Of a stretch of DNA of 64,000 nt, positions 35,280 through 48,003 are shown piece after piece. Location: positions 1,070,957 to 1,134,956 of the forward strand of contig CAJNOI010000002.1 in NCBI GenBank assembly GCA_905250115.1, read 5' to 3'. The translations under genes and the position numbers were made by a program. Numbering within the stretch: the first letter of the stretch is position 1; each line of letters begins with the position of its first letter. The notes under the pieces are model-generated. The model searched no databases, was not told the origin of the DNA, and saw nothing but the letters and a program-made list of their open reading frames with translations. The stretch is from Adineta steineri (lineage: Eukaryota; Rotifera; Eurotatoria; Adinetida; Adinetidae).

Positions 35280-36760
35280 TTAAACTTGACATTCAACATC
35301 ATTACCACGTTGAGTATTATTAATAGTTTTCATATTAGCTCGTATTGTTGTTAATTTTGAATCCTTATCAAATGCTAATGCTCCTGCTGTACGTCTTAAT
35401 GTCGTTGTTTCAGTTCGAGTTCTTACTCCACCTAAACAACTTGATTTAATAGGTTTTACTAAATAACAGCCTGAAAATAAAAAATAAAAATAATCATAAT
35501 CTAAGTGTTTTTATAAATTACCATATATTAATGGATCTAGAACACAATTTGATACAGCAAGCATCAAAAAAAGTAAAAGTGAACGATAATTCCGTGCTTG
35601 TTGAGCAGTAATAGATGGATCAACAGAAGTAGAAGTAGTTAATGTTTCATTGCTATTTACACGTCCTAATTGCTCATGATAAATACGAGCATCAGTTATA
35701 AGTAGAAAGAAGACTATACAGTAATACGGTGTCCAACAAAGAATAAAACAAATGACTAAAAACAAAAATAATTAAGATTTGCAAAATAAAAATAAAAAAT
35801 TCCCTTACCAATTAATGCAGTTAATTTTAATGTTTTTAATTTAGCTCGTGTTATTGTTTTTGTATTATGTGTATTGATTTCTTCTTGTATAACAGATTGT
35901 CCTGTAGTTCCATTTCTTCCTTTTTCATGATTAAAACTTTTTATACTATTTGATTTTATTGTACAGTTTGCTTGATATATATCCACACTACGTTGACTCT
36001 CGGTATAACTATTAACAAATCGAAATGTTCGTCGATCACATCGTTTTTGTAAAACATATAAAATACGAAAATACGAATAAAAAATAACTAATAATGGTGC
36101 GATATATGCAAATAGAACAACAGCTGCATTATAAGCTAATCGTTTTGGTGGATCGAATGAAAGTGTATCACCACACATTTCATGGCATATTTCCGTATTT
36201 GTAAATCGTTTAAAAATAACTAACTATATTTAATAAAGAAAAATGAATATGTATATATAAGAAAAATCTGATTAAAATATTACCTGTGGTATAGATGCAA
36301 TTGCTGATATTAACCATGAACCAGCAACGAATAATTTATTTCGTATATTTGATTGATATACTGTTAGAGGATGTACAATTGATAAATAACGATCAACCGA
36401 TATACCAATAATTGTACATGATGAAACATAAATACCAAGTCCTTTAAGTGCAGCAATTATTTTACATATTTCATCATTATACCAAAGACCAACAGTATAA
36501 GCATAGACTTCACTTGGTATATAAACAAGTGTAACAAATAAATCAGCAGCACATAAATTTAATAGAAGTATATGATCACGAAAACGACGACGAGAATAAT
36601 GAAATAGTTTGAAAAGTACACGTAAATTAGCAGTTAAAGAAAGAATAAATAAAAATACATAACCAAGTGCTAACCAATGATAAAAAGGTGCATTAGGACC
36701 ATCCGTTCCAGGTTTAGGACATGATATTGTTTCTGATACAGTTGTTGTGTTATATAACAT
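35280..36760 (-). CDS. Rhodopsin-class GPCR of the GnRH/AKH/corazonin receptor group
   Basis: Four exons (36284-36760, 35809-36223, 35522-35755, 35280-35470), 438 residues with seven membrane segments. TM2 has LLNLCAADLFVTLV, the end of TM3 has SVDRYLSIVHPLTVY (DRY motif), TM4/ECL2 gives SIPQ then FKRFTNTEICHEMC, TM6 has KLKTLKLTALIG then ILCWTPYYC, and TM7 has LDPLIYG. RAKLKTLKLT and a D-P-x-I-Y in place of N-P-x-x-Y are characteristic of GnRH receptors and their AKH/corazonin relatives, so a neuropeptide ligand of that superfamily is likely. The TM1 glycine of the usual GN motif is Ala here. The intracellular loop 3 is long and Ser/Asn-rich; the C-terminal tail is about 60 residues. Which of the related receptor types it is cannot be decided by eye. 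Confidence 0.85.
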
Positions 36761-38813
36761 TATTAAAATAATTCTAAACGAGAATTTTTCATTATATTTA
36801 TCTAAAGAATTGCTCTATATAAAAAATATATCAATCTTCTTTTTCTTTTCTTTCTCTTCCTTTCTATATTTCTCTGGTTTTGTTTTTTTTTCTCTTCCTT
36901 ATTCTCAGTATCTTTGAAAATAGGAAATTAATAAATGAGAAGTAGAAGTCCGTTTCAAGGCTCAAAGAACAAAATATATCATATATGACCCATAGAAAAA
37001 AAAGCCGAACAGATCCTAACTTTCACTAATTAGGCGTAAAATCAATCATCAATGATGGTATCTCTGACTAACATTATCGATGTCCAGTATATAATAATAG
37101 AAGAGAGAAAAAAAAACATCGTTTGTCGGATATGAATAATTATCAAAAATACTTGTTGTTTTGTAAATAATAATGCAAAAGAAGGAAAAAAGCAATCTAT
37201 GGTTACTTAAAGGCAACTATTCAATATAGAACTTCCTGCCTTTTAATGATCCTTTAGAATAAAAACAACGACGCATATTATTATCTTTAATATACACATT
37301 CTCTTTCTCTCTCTCTCTACTGATATTCTTCATTTATCATAATTATCATTATTATGACTACTTTTTTTATGAATAGTTAGTTAAACATCAAAAGATGAAT
37401 ATTCTAAATTTTTGTTTCTTCTTTTTCTTAATTCTCTTTAGTTTTACTATACTGTTATAATTATACTACAAATGACACTTACTAGATGTCTATATTTCGG
37501 ATCAATGAATTCGGGACATTAAAAACCCTAGAGAAATAAACGTACTATATGAAAAAAAAAACGTTAGATGACATTGCCACAACATAAAATAAAATTCAAA
37601 GCTTATAATAAATAGTAATTTATACTAAAACAAAATTACTATATTTAAAAGAAACACTTTTATACTCATTATTTTAAAGTGATTTTACTTAAGAATAAAA
37701 ATATTTAAATATAATGTAAAGCTATCTAATACATACGATTAAATTATGAAATGATAGAAAAAAGAGAAAGATTTTTGTTCTTATATAAGAAAGTTTTTGA
37801 ATTTATAAGACATAATTTCAACATTTTATTTAAATAACAAAGACTTTATCTTTTTTCTTCTATTGACTAAAAATTAATCAAGTATTTAAAATTAAATAAA
37901 TAAATCTTTTCAATATAATTTACTCTTTTGTTAATAAATGACGTCAACAGATTTAAATTCAAATCTAACAATTCATTTTAGTTCATATCATATTTATAAG
38001 TTCAATTAACTATCATTATACTGAAAAACTTAACAGTAATGCTATTTATAAATAATTCTATTGATAAATATCGTTTTTACAGAATATCAAGGTACACAGT
38101 GTTAATAAGTATATTTGTTTATTATACTGTAATTGATATTAACATTAGAGAGTTTATGACGAATGTATGTCAAATCAGAAAGCAATTATACGAGTAATTC
38201 ATTTCAACAAGACTATTTTTAAAATTTAGTTTGACAGGAAATAAATATTTCTTTTAGGAAAAAATTATAAAATAAACTGGTTTTTTTCTCAGAATAACTA
38301 ATTGTTATTCATTATTGCTAACATTGTAATCTTGCCTATGTGCACATTTTATCAATGTCCTGTTCGGCTCTGTTTTTTTTTCTATTATCGTTTAAGATAT
38401 CATTCTTCTTTCGTGCTATTTTTGTATGGTGCATTACATTACTTGTTAAAGTTACATTAATAGCCCATATATGAATATTTTGTTACTGTCTAACAAATAG
38501 CTAATTATACTCGATGTTTTTCAAAAGAGACATCAAAAACAAATATATTTGCTATTCTAATCCTATTTCCAGGAAAATAAGCTAGAATATATGTTAATCT
38601 AATATTGAAATATAAACAGATATTGTTAATAGGTAATAGTTGACAGAATATGTTCTATGACAGGCAAAAAATATGTTGAATAGATACATTAAGAGAACAC
38701 ATTAATGAGAATCTATTATGGAAGTTATATTACAAAATTTTATGGATATCGAATATTTTATTTTATTTCATGATATTAAGAAATTTAACTGATTGAGAAA
38801 ATCAATTCCATTC
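36761..38813. other. Intergenic region upstream of the GPCR
   Basis: About 2 kb of AT-rich sequence; pyrimidine-rich tracts near 36838-36900 immediately upstream of the receptor could be 5' UTR. No coding exon, RNA gene or organised repeat is recognised. Confidence 0.5.
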
Positions 38814-39074
38814 TTAGCATTGTGGGACACAACCAAATAGATTTTGAAAGTTACCAATGATATCAAAGAGACCACGACTTTGAACATCATCAGCATCTTC
38901 ACTTTCTAGTGCTTCTGGTTGAACACAATGGATCATGCAATTCATGAAATTAATGATGCGGGCCTCAGGATTGCTAATTTCACTTGCACGTGGATCAATA
39001 GTAGCAGGTCCAGCCGATGATTTATGTATCATAATGGCACAAACCAATAAAAGAATAGCGAATATAAATTTCAT
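38814..39074 (-). CDS. Small secreted peptide with CxxxC...CxxxC (hairpin-type) motif
   Basis: A single-exon frame of 86 residues. Residues 1-21 form a signal peptide (FIFAILLLVCAIMI core, likely cut after KSSA). The mature part has exactly four cysteines, C46-x3-C50 and C82-x3-C86, the last being the final residue; the connecting segment is acidic (ESEDADD) followed by GLFDIIGNFQNLF, which could form an amphipathic helix. Two CxxxC pairs suit a disulfide-stapled helical hairpin. A TATA box lies upstream. No family is recognised; a secreted defence or signalling peptide is possible but unproven. The strength of the signal peptide, the cysteine symmetry and the TATA box argue that it is a real gene. 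Confidence 0.7.
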   Translation of the reverse strand: MKFIFAILLLVCAIMIHKSSAGPATIDPRASEISNPEARIINFMNCMIHCVQPEALESEDADDVQSRGLFDIIGNFQNLFGCVPQC

Positions 39075-42000
39075 TGTTGTTTTCGTTGATGAAAAAGAGA
39101 GGAGAAAGCGATACTGAATCTGAGATATTTCAATTGTATTTATATACGAACTAAATAAATGATTTTATTAAGCTTTTTTTTTCTAATTTCATATACTAAT
39201 ACTTTCCTTCTAAAAAGATTTACAATATTGATTCAATTTATCCTCCAATTTTCTTCTCGAATAATTGAAATATAAATGTATTATTCAAATTTCAAGTTTT
39301 GTTATTAAGTGAATTATAAAAGAAAAATTTCTAATAAATATTTCTTCATATCATAAAAATTGAATTAAAACAAAATACAAAATGATCAGACAAACTTTCA
39401 TAAAATTCTAAATCAAATACAATTAAAAATATATTAAGTACATGTTTTCTTAAGGAATCTTTCAATTTATATATAAATATCTTATTCAAAAATAATTGTA
39501 TCGATTACAAAACATTCTTTTAAAACTAATACATTTATATTAGTATTCTTATTGAATCATAGCATCGAAATAAAAATATAAGGTTTAGTACTTTATTATT
39601 TTACGGAAGAGATGTTATCTATTATCAACTTTATGTTCCTCAATTAAAAATAATATGTATATTCTAAAGTGACAAAAGGCAGTGTTCTTTTTTTTCAAAA
39701 CTTTTACTCAATGAAACTATGTGTATTTTTACATTATTATTTAAGTGAGATTAATATCAAATGTAGTCTTTTCATAACAAAAAATGTGCTTCTGAAATAA
39801 TCTTTGAGGAAAAGATCATATTTTATTTTATTTCTAAGAATAAATGTACGAACGGAATATAATGTTTTCGAAAAGATATAATTATCAGTAAACTACGGAA
39901 ATAACATATCGATTATTATCTCTTATTTCTCATAAAGAATCACATGATATAGACTACATGACTTTTAAATTTTTCAAGTATATACATACAACCTAGTTTA
40001 CGAAAATAAAAGATTCGAAATTAAGTATTTATAATAGTATAATTCATACTATTAAATCAGAATTTAAAGCCTATCATTGATACTATGTCCAGGGATATTA
40101 AATACGATACCTATTCATCGTATTTCGATAAAATTTGCGATTTTTTCAATTATTTTAAATACGAAAATCTATGTATACGTATGACAAGTCATTTTTTGAT
40201 AATGAACAATATTACATATTATGAAGTATCATGTATAATAATTTCTGAAATTTATTTATACGAAAGAAATCAAAAGTAAAATAATTGTAATGATATAAAA
40301 GAATTTAAATTGATGCATAGAATATTAGTACATGATAATATATTTAAAAGATTTTATTATGAAACAAATGAATAGATAAAAGGATAAGTTTCCTCTTATG
40401 TTTTCACTAGAAAGTTCTTTTCACTGAATCAATAATCTAGTAGTTTTCTATTAAAATATAGCCTTTTTGTGTAAAAGTCCTAGAAATAATAAGAGCATAC
40501 GAAATATTCCTAGAATAAACTGTAGATGATTTTGTCATTCATCTGTTTAAATGAATATATATATATGAGCTAAATTTTAATCAAACTATTATTCTTGTAT
40601 TTATGACATTAGTGTAATATTTTATTAACAATTCTCGTACATCTATCATAGCAAATGATACGATCAAAACTTTTCATTTCACACTATTCGTTAAAGTACG
40701 CTGTAACGTACCACCAAAGCAAAAGTAACTTCGCATAACATAGAAGATATTCATCTCTGCGACAATACGTATCACTAGTATATTAACCGTAACATAAATT
40801 ATTTAGTTTCTGCTTTGAACTATTATATGATCGCATAAAATTGTATTCGCTAGTAAAAGTTTACCATTTAAAACAGTCATAATAATTGTCAATATCATTA
40901 CATTATTGTATTATGTGCAGATTTTTCAAACATTTTCCAGAACCAACAACAGATTATGTCATTAGGAAAAACATTTCTACGCAAAAGATTCATTCTATAT
41001 ATAGTTAAATGTTTTTATAATCATATAAGTAGACTTATTTGTACGCTATATTATCAAATTATAAATTATTTTATATGCCTTGACTTTACTTTGCTATAAG
41101 CTCTTTCTCAAATAATGTATATCCTGATATATATTAAAGTTTAATAATAGAAAAATTTGCACTACAGTTTATAGATTTTGTTCTTACGATCAAAATAATG
41201 AAATTCAAGTCATGATTGATATTTTAATTAGGTAATGAATTTTTTTTTTGAAATGAAGTTATAAAAATAAAACAATATGTTCTTTCAAATAGCTCATTTA
41301 TATTATTGTTCATAAATAATTTATATTCATGACTTGACAGAAGTCAGCTACTTTATTTATTTGTCTATGCAAATATGTTCAAATACTATTCCATATATTT
41401 GTCAAACTCTTCAATCATCTTGATAAATACTTCATTTTTTTCTCTTTCATTTAACAACATTATGTTTTGTTCACACGGTAAGACTCGAAGAAAATTATTA
41501 TCAATTCATCTATCAGTAATGAAAAATTATTTAAGCATTATGATCATTTATTTCTATACTACTAATGAATAGAAAATTTTTGTGAAATTGAATACACGCT
41601 AATTATTTATAATATTCGTAAAAATACTTCAAATTAGCAGGAATTTCCTATCATTATAGAAGATAATTTTCTATATAATATAACATAACTATCTAATGAT
41701 ATATACAATTAAACTCTAATTTCATAGAAATGGAGTTATACATTATCATGAACAAGTTTTTATTTATTAAAATTAATATTTTTCAACATAAAATGCACTT
41801 TGATTTAAATAGTTTATTCAAATATTGCTTTGATATCTATATTCGATCAATCTAAAATAGGATTTGCATGATAAACGTGACATTTTTCTATAAACTTTTT
41901 GCTTTTGTTATTAATCGTTTTCTCATCACTAGAAAAAACTAAATTATTATTGACAATGTGGGAATTGAGCTAATAATGGTATGAGTATATATATTATGAG

Positions 42001-43654
42001 ATTGTTAATCTTCATCATGAAGAAGATTAATTTGTCAGAGGAATTGTTTTTTCAAGAAAAAAAGAAAGATTTATTCAAGCAATCGACAATACTACATAAG
42101 CTAGTTTATCATATAAACCTGAAAAAATGATCATTGTTAACTATCGTGTTTAATAAATAATGCGTGATAATTTCTGTCTATATATATATATATATATGTC
42201 TGTCTCGTGTAGAAAAGAATTTAATAACGTGTAAAAAAGAAGATAAGTTTTCTTCGTTCATGCTATTGGTAATAGTTGCTGAGATAATTTTTTTTTTTAG
42301 TTAGTATTTTTATTTTTACATATCTCGTAGTTCATTGAGCTTATTTGTTATTGAGAATTATGACTTGCACCGTATACGAATAGTACTGAAAACGGAAAAA
42401 TCCTTTTCCGCCGTTCACCCTTTCCTTCCGGTTTAACGACATGTCTTATTCTTTTTTTTCTTTTTGCTTCATTCTCTTATATTTAGCTGATGTAGACAAC
42501 ATAAGATAGCTTTTTGTTACAATCGTATCACAGCAACTGACAAACTAACTACCAATCTTTCTCAAATAACATAATATATTATTTCATGCTACAAAATTTT
42601 AATTGTTCACATTTAATTCATTTTTTCCCTTTTAATAAATGAGAACAAAAAATAAAGAGAAGTTTCTCTTGTTTCTCTTTATATGTGTTATCTTTAGGCG
42701 ACATGCAATGAAACATACATTATTGTTAAAGGAAATAACTATAATGAAACTCATAGTAAATATCAACAGTAAAGTTCATCAATAATAATGAGTTCGGAAA
42801 AAGAGAAAAGAAAATAGAAGGACAGAAGGTAGCATTTCATTTGTAAATGAGAATTATGTAGATAAAAGAAACTGAAATTGCCTCTCTCTCGCTCTTGTCT
42901 CTCGTTTTCTTTTGCTTGATTACTACTAATACTACTACTACGAACACCATCTTTGTGATTTGAAGATGCAGTGAGCGGAATGAATAACAGTTCTGGCAAT
43001 GCAACCAAATAGAACAAAGGGGCGGAACATGAAACGAGGAGAAGAAGAAGAAGAAGAAAAAATAAAGCTTTGACATTCATGGACGAACTCATCAGGGATT
43101 GTCACTTTTCTGCCTCGCTCGTTTACATTTTCTTCATCTTTCTTATTCATAGATGATTCTCATAAGAAAAAATTGTCAAGTGATCCAAATATATATACAT
43201 AAAAGTTTCTTTCAATTTTACTAATCATCTTTTTCTCGTTTTTTTTTAACTTCAAAAATTATGAATAAACATAAGACAAAAAACAAAAGTAAACTGAGAT
43301 ATGATACTATGGTTAAATTTATTATATTGTACGATCTCTTTATATTGCCTGTCAATATGTCAGTTTTTCTTTCTGCGACAAATCTAATCATATTTTCTCT
43401 TCGACTTCTTTTTTAGCCTGACATTCGTCTTCACCATTATTATTAAATGATAGGAAAGCAAACGTTTTCTTTTTTATAGAGGAAAAATGAGAGAGAGAGA
43501 GGGAGAGGGAGAGAAAGAGGAATGTTCGTGCCAGGTTTTGCATGTTTGACGCTTATATTTAGATGAATTGGCTTCAAGCTGTCTATATCTTCAATTGATA
43601 TTTTTCAAGCGTGCAAATATGTATATAAAAGAACTTTAAGATGATACATAAAAA
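39075..43654. other. Gene-poor AT-rich region
   Basis: Apart from the TATA box at its left edge, 4.6 kb show no credible exon. Open frames are short and of biased composition. Simple repeats include a TA run near 42181-42198, GAA repeats near 43030-43060 and a GAGA/GGGA tract near 43492-43520. The right end must contain the EPAC promoter. Confidence 0.55.
39136..39147 (-). promoter_or_regulatory. TATA box of the small secreted peptide gene
   Basis: On the minus strand the bases read GTATATAAATAC, a near-perfect TATAWAAR element 62 nt before the start codon at 39074. An initiator-like TCAGATTC lies about 25 nt downstream, giving a 5' UTR of roughly 35-40 nt. Confidence 0.6.
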
Positions 43655-45424
43655 ATGAAGATATTAAGTGGTTCCCCACAGGCTGACAAACCGCACACAC
43701 CTGTTATATCTCTTGATTGGACAGAATGTTTAGACAAACGGTAAACCAATTCTTAATAAAATTAGTTTTTTTTATTAAATTATATTTCCGTTTTTTTTTA
43801 AAGTCCAACTGATCGTACTAGTGATGATCTCGATACAATATTTTCAAAATTAAAAGATGTTAAAGCATTTGAAAAATTTCATCCATTACTTATTCAACAA
43901 CTTTGTTATTATAGTTACTTTGAAAATTTAGAAAAAGGTGTTACACGTAAGAAATATTCTTGAATATTTTTCATTTAAAGGATACTTAGTTTTTTTCTTT
44001 GATTGTATAGTCTTTCGTACAGGTGATCTTGGTGCAAATTGGTTTGCTATATTGAGTGGTAACGTTGATGTTTGTGTTCCAGCTGAAAATGGCAAAGTAA
44101 AGATTTTTTTCATTTTGAATCTATATCGAAATAAAACTCTTTTTATGTTTCGTTAGGGTCATACACTTATTTGTACTTTAGAAGCTGGCGCTGCTTTTGG
44201 TGAATCTATTCTATATGATACACCTCGAAATGCGACAGTAATAACATCATCAATAGTGATGCTTCTAAGAGTTGAACAGAAAGATTTTAAGATCTTATGG
44301 GAGGTATATAATTTTCAACTGAATCTATTCATTATATATATCTGCAAATTATATTTAGCGTAATAAACAATATATGCATGGTGTTATAACTAGTCTTAGT
44401 CGGTTAACGAATACATTAGGTAATAAATGAAAATTGAAAACAATTTTATTAGAAAAAGAAACAAAATTTTAGATCCAAAACGTCGTGCTTCTGAATTTGA
44501 TCCATCATTACTTCCTCAAGTTGTAAGTTCAAAATTCTTCAAAGATGATCCAAGTTTGTATTCAAATTTCTAATAAATTATAATATACAAAATTTTTTTT
44601 CTTTGATTTTAGCACGAAATCCCGCTTTACCAATTGTACCTGTACGTAAAAAATCTTCATCTTTTTTCTATAAAATCTTTATTTCTTTCATTTCCAGGCT
44701 GCTTCAGTACGAATTCAACATGCTGCTTATGTATTAAGAACATGTATACTGGGCAAAGCTCCACAAATGATACGTGATCGTAAATATCATCTTAAAATGC
44801 ATCGAAGTTGTTTAGTTGGTTCCGAAATGGTTGATTGGCTTATTCATCAAAGTCCTAGTCAGTTATTTTTATAATTTATTATAATTAGTTACCGTTTATT
44901 TATAGTAGTTCATTCGCGAAGTCAAGCAGTCGGCATGTGGCAAGCATTATTAGAAGAAGCAGCTATAGCACATGGTAGACAATCTTTCTAAAAATAATAA
45001 TTGATATATATTTATAAATTTCTTTATTAGTATCACAAGAACATTATTTTAAAGATAAATATTTATTTTATCGTTTTTCTGGTGACGAAGATGGAAAATT
45101 GACAAAACCGGGTCCTAGTGAACAAAATGTATGTGAAGAACAATTAAATGATGTTATTGTTACTTTAGCACAAGTTGGACCTGATGCAATGCTTCGAATG
45201 ATATTAAGGAAACCGTAATATATACATACAAAATTTATTTCTATTCTTAGAATTCTTTATGTATAGACCTCATGAACGAACAATTGATGATTTAGAAATA
45301 ATTTATGATGAATTATTACATGTCAAAGCTCTTTCACATTTATCATCTCTTGTTAAACGTGAATTAGCTAGTGTATTAATATTCGAAGCTCATCCATTCA
45401 AAGGCGAAGTTTGTAAGAAGAAAA
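43655..45424 (+). CDS. RAPGEF4: Rap guanine nucleotide exchange factor EPAC, N-terminal half, cut by an assembly gap
   Basis: About eleven exons are present. DWTECLDKR and [19 protein letters not shown] begin the first cyclic-nucleotide binding domain; its phosphate-binding cassette is [14 protein letters not shown] with the Arg that contacts the cyclic phosphate. The DEP domain follows ([30 protein letters not shown], then [16 protein letters not shown] and [13 protein letters not shown]), then the start of the second cNBD region ([40 protein letters not shown]). EPAC proteins activate Rap GTPases in response to cAMP. Having a cNBD before DEP is the RAPGEF4 arrangement. Everything after about residue 430 (rest of the second cNBD, REM, RA and CDC25 catalytic domains) is missing because the sequence enters a run of 100 N; nothing past the gap continues it. 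Confidence 0.92.
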
Positions 45425-45524
45425 NNNNNNNNNNNNNNNNNNNNNNNNNNNNNNNNNNNNNNNNNNNNNNNNNNNNNNNNNNNNNNNNNNNNNNNNNNNN
45501 NNNNNNNNNNNNNNNNNNNNNNNN
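45425..45524. other. Assembly gap of exactly 100 N
   Basis: One hundred N, the customary length for a gap of unknown size. It interrupts EPAC within the second cyclic-nucleotide domain. The missing EPAC part needs well over 1 kb of coding sequence, so the true gap is much longer than shown. Confidence 0.95.
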
Positions 45525-45687
45525 GAAACATCGATGACAACGACACCGGTGATAAACGAGCATGCATTAATTGAATGGCGTTTTGAACTCACTTTTCCCT
45601 AGTGACGTTACATTAGGTGTTCATTATGAATATAAAGAAGAAAGAGAGAGAGAGAGAGAGCGAGAAAGACGATGAAAAAGAAACATG

Positions 45688-48003
45688 TCAAATGTCATCC
45701 CAAGAATTGATTTGTCGTGGTTGTTGATTTGATTTTATTGGATTCATTAAGCCATGATTACGATTTGTTAAAATTGAACATTCAGATTTAAGTTCAACAC
45801 AATCTTCTTGTTCTTCATAACGAGATTTTGGCAATTGAGATTCAGTTAATGATTGTGATATTGAACGTATATGATATCCAGATAATGTTGAATCAAGATC
45901 TCGATTATTTTGATGCGGCTGTTGTTGTTGTTGCTGCCGCCGATGATGGTGATGAAGATGTTGATTATTGATTGTCATTGGATCAATTCCCAGAGTTCTA
46001 TGACCACGAAATATTAATGAACGAAGAGTTTTTAAACGATTTGTTGCTGCTGCTTGAGGTAATATTCGATCGCGACGCATTAAATGATCTGACATTATTG
46101 ATGAATCATCAAGACGTACGGATGATTGTGAATGAAAACGACGAGGATGCAATGGTGTTGGATATGCTGATGCTGATGCTGATGTTGTTGTTTTTGTTTC
46201 ATTGCTTATTGTCGGTGGATGATGAGGATATAAATTTCGAAAAGACGTAGTCGATTTGGAACGGCTTGGTCTATATACATAATATATACATATACACGAT
46301 ATATAATAATTACAATAATAATATAAGACGATAGAAGATGCAGTTGCGTGCTGTGTAGAAGAAGTAACGAGCGGATTTGTGCTTACCGCAACGAAAAAAT
46401 GAACCATATCAGAGCATTGATCATGACCAGAAGAAAAATGACACCAACAATAACACTAACAACAATTGATGTCAAACTTGTACGACGAAATGATGTTGAA
46501 TTAGGAAATAAATCTAAATTTTTAATCTTATTAACTATTGAGAAAGAAGAAGAAGAAGAAATAGACAATTTTTTTCTTACATTGATTATAAATTGTTCGA
46601 TTAAGGCCTTGAATTTGATGTTGTTGTTGTTTATTAACACCAGCCAATGCCGTATTATCCTAAAGCAAACAAAGATGAATATTTCATGTCTTGAAATATT
46701 CTCACACACTTTATGTTCTTCAAGTATCCCAAGAATAGGCGGAGCACCATCATGTGCGGATGGAAATCGTTTTATTAAATCATTTGAATGAGTTGCAACT
46801 AATGATGGAAATGGTATTTCTCCTCCTTCAATTCTATCTTCTCCTCCTTCTCCTCCGTTTCCTCTGCCTTGATCAATAGGAGGATTCATTTCATTATTCG
46901 TAATAGGAACATGTAAAGAAGGCTGTTGTGGCATATTTTCTATTGGAAAATTTTGTGCTATTGGTGACCGACTAACTGCTGGTGCAACATAACATTGTAA
47001 ACGTACAGTTGCATTATTTGATACAGGTAAAACAGAATATTTGATTAAAAATCCACCATGTTTAACATGTGCTAATGTATAAAAACGAAGTGTTACATTT
47101 TGTTGAATATTACTAACTACAGTTAGTGGATCTTGTGTTAAACATTTTGTTTGAAAATCTTGTCCAAGCCATAGAATAAGACCAGCTTCAGCACATGTTG
47201 GTAAACGAAAATCAATAACTTCAAGTACAATAGCATAGCCTGGTGAAGCAAATAATGCACATGGACAATTAAGATTTGATGAGAAACCATGTGGATAATT
47301 TGGTGTTGAAAGAAAACCATATGTTAATGTTGTATCTTGAGGTTGACAAACATTCTGTAGTGAATATTCTAATAGAACAAAAAGAATATTCTATCTATGA
47401 TAATGAGTATTCTCATTCTCTATTTATTAGAGAGGCTAATTTTTATGTAATAACATGCATATCTTCTTTTCTTTTCTTACTATAGCATAGTTCGTGATCA
47501 TAATTTGTAATTTTCTTTCTATTAATTTATTCAATCAGTTTGTTAGCATTTCCTATACTAGAATACTCAGAAGCAAAGAAAAAAAGACGCCATACAAACC
47601 TGCAATACATTCAAATTCTGCTTGTACATAAGATGCAGCTAAATTCCAACAATCTTGTAAGATTAATGGATGTTCAACAACACGAACTGTACAATTTGTA
47701 GTTGTTAAACAGATAATATCATCTCGCGGTACATCCATCGTACAATCTTTATCAATAAATGAACAATCATTTGACCATGAATAACCATATATAATACGTC
47801 CTAATTTTATCAATTGATTATTTGGACATCCAAGTGAAAGTGTACCACTTTTGATTTCATCCAAACAATAACTTTGTTTTGAATGACCTAATTAATTTCA
47901 TTTACAAAATAGAACAAAGTTAAAATTCTAAAATTTTAGCGTTATACATACCAATACGAGCTAAAACTAGAGTAGGTAAGTAAAACACAAGAACTAGAAA
48001 CAT
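45688..48003 (-). CDS. Type I membrane receptor with SUEL (rhamnose-binding) lectin and CUB domains
   Basis: About six exons. The first encodes a signal peptide (MFLVLVFYLPTLVLARI). Next is a SUEL/Gal_lectin domain, from YCLDEIKSGTLSLGCPNN through DCSFIDKDCTMDVPRDDI to LAASYVQAEFECIA, with the eight-cysteine pattern of rhamnose-binding lectins. A CUB-like domain follows (DTTLTYGFLSTPNYPHGF, later VTLRFYTLAHVKHGGFLIKY). Then comes a Pro/Asn/Gly-rich stalk, a single membrane helix (IVVSVIVGVIFLLVMINALI) and a cytoplasmic tail of about 235 residues rich in Ser, Arg, His and Gln (a His/Gln tract near 45925-45960). SUEL domains with a membrane helix occur in EVA-1 and latrophilins; the SUEL-CUB pair here is neither of those as I know them. 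Exon ends between CUB and the helix are approximate. Confidence 0.8.

Noticed and set aside
42763-43150. Minus-strand frame with a Leu-rich hydrophobic start resembling a signal peptide
   Set aside because: The hydrophobic run comes from a GAA/AAG triplet repeat read in reverse; three overlapping frames look equally plausible and none has a domain or splice context.
45525-45602. Open frame just after the N gap that might continue EPAC
   Set aside because: None of the three frames resembles any part of EPAC, and all close within 80 nt.
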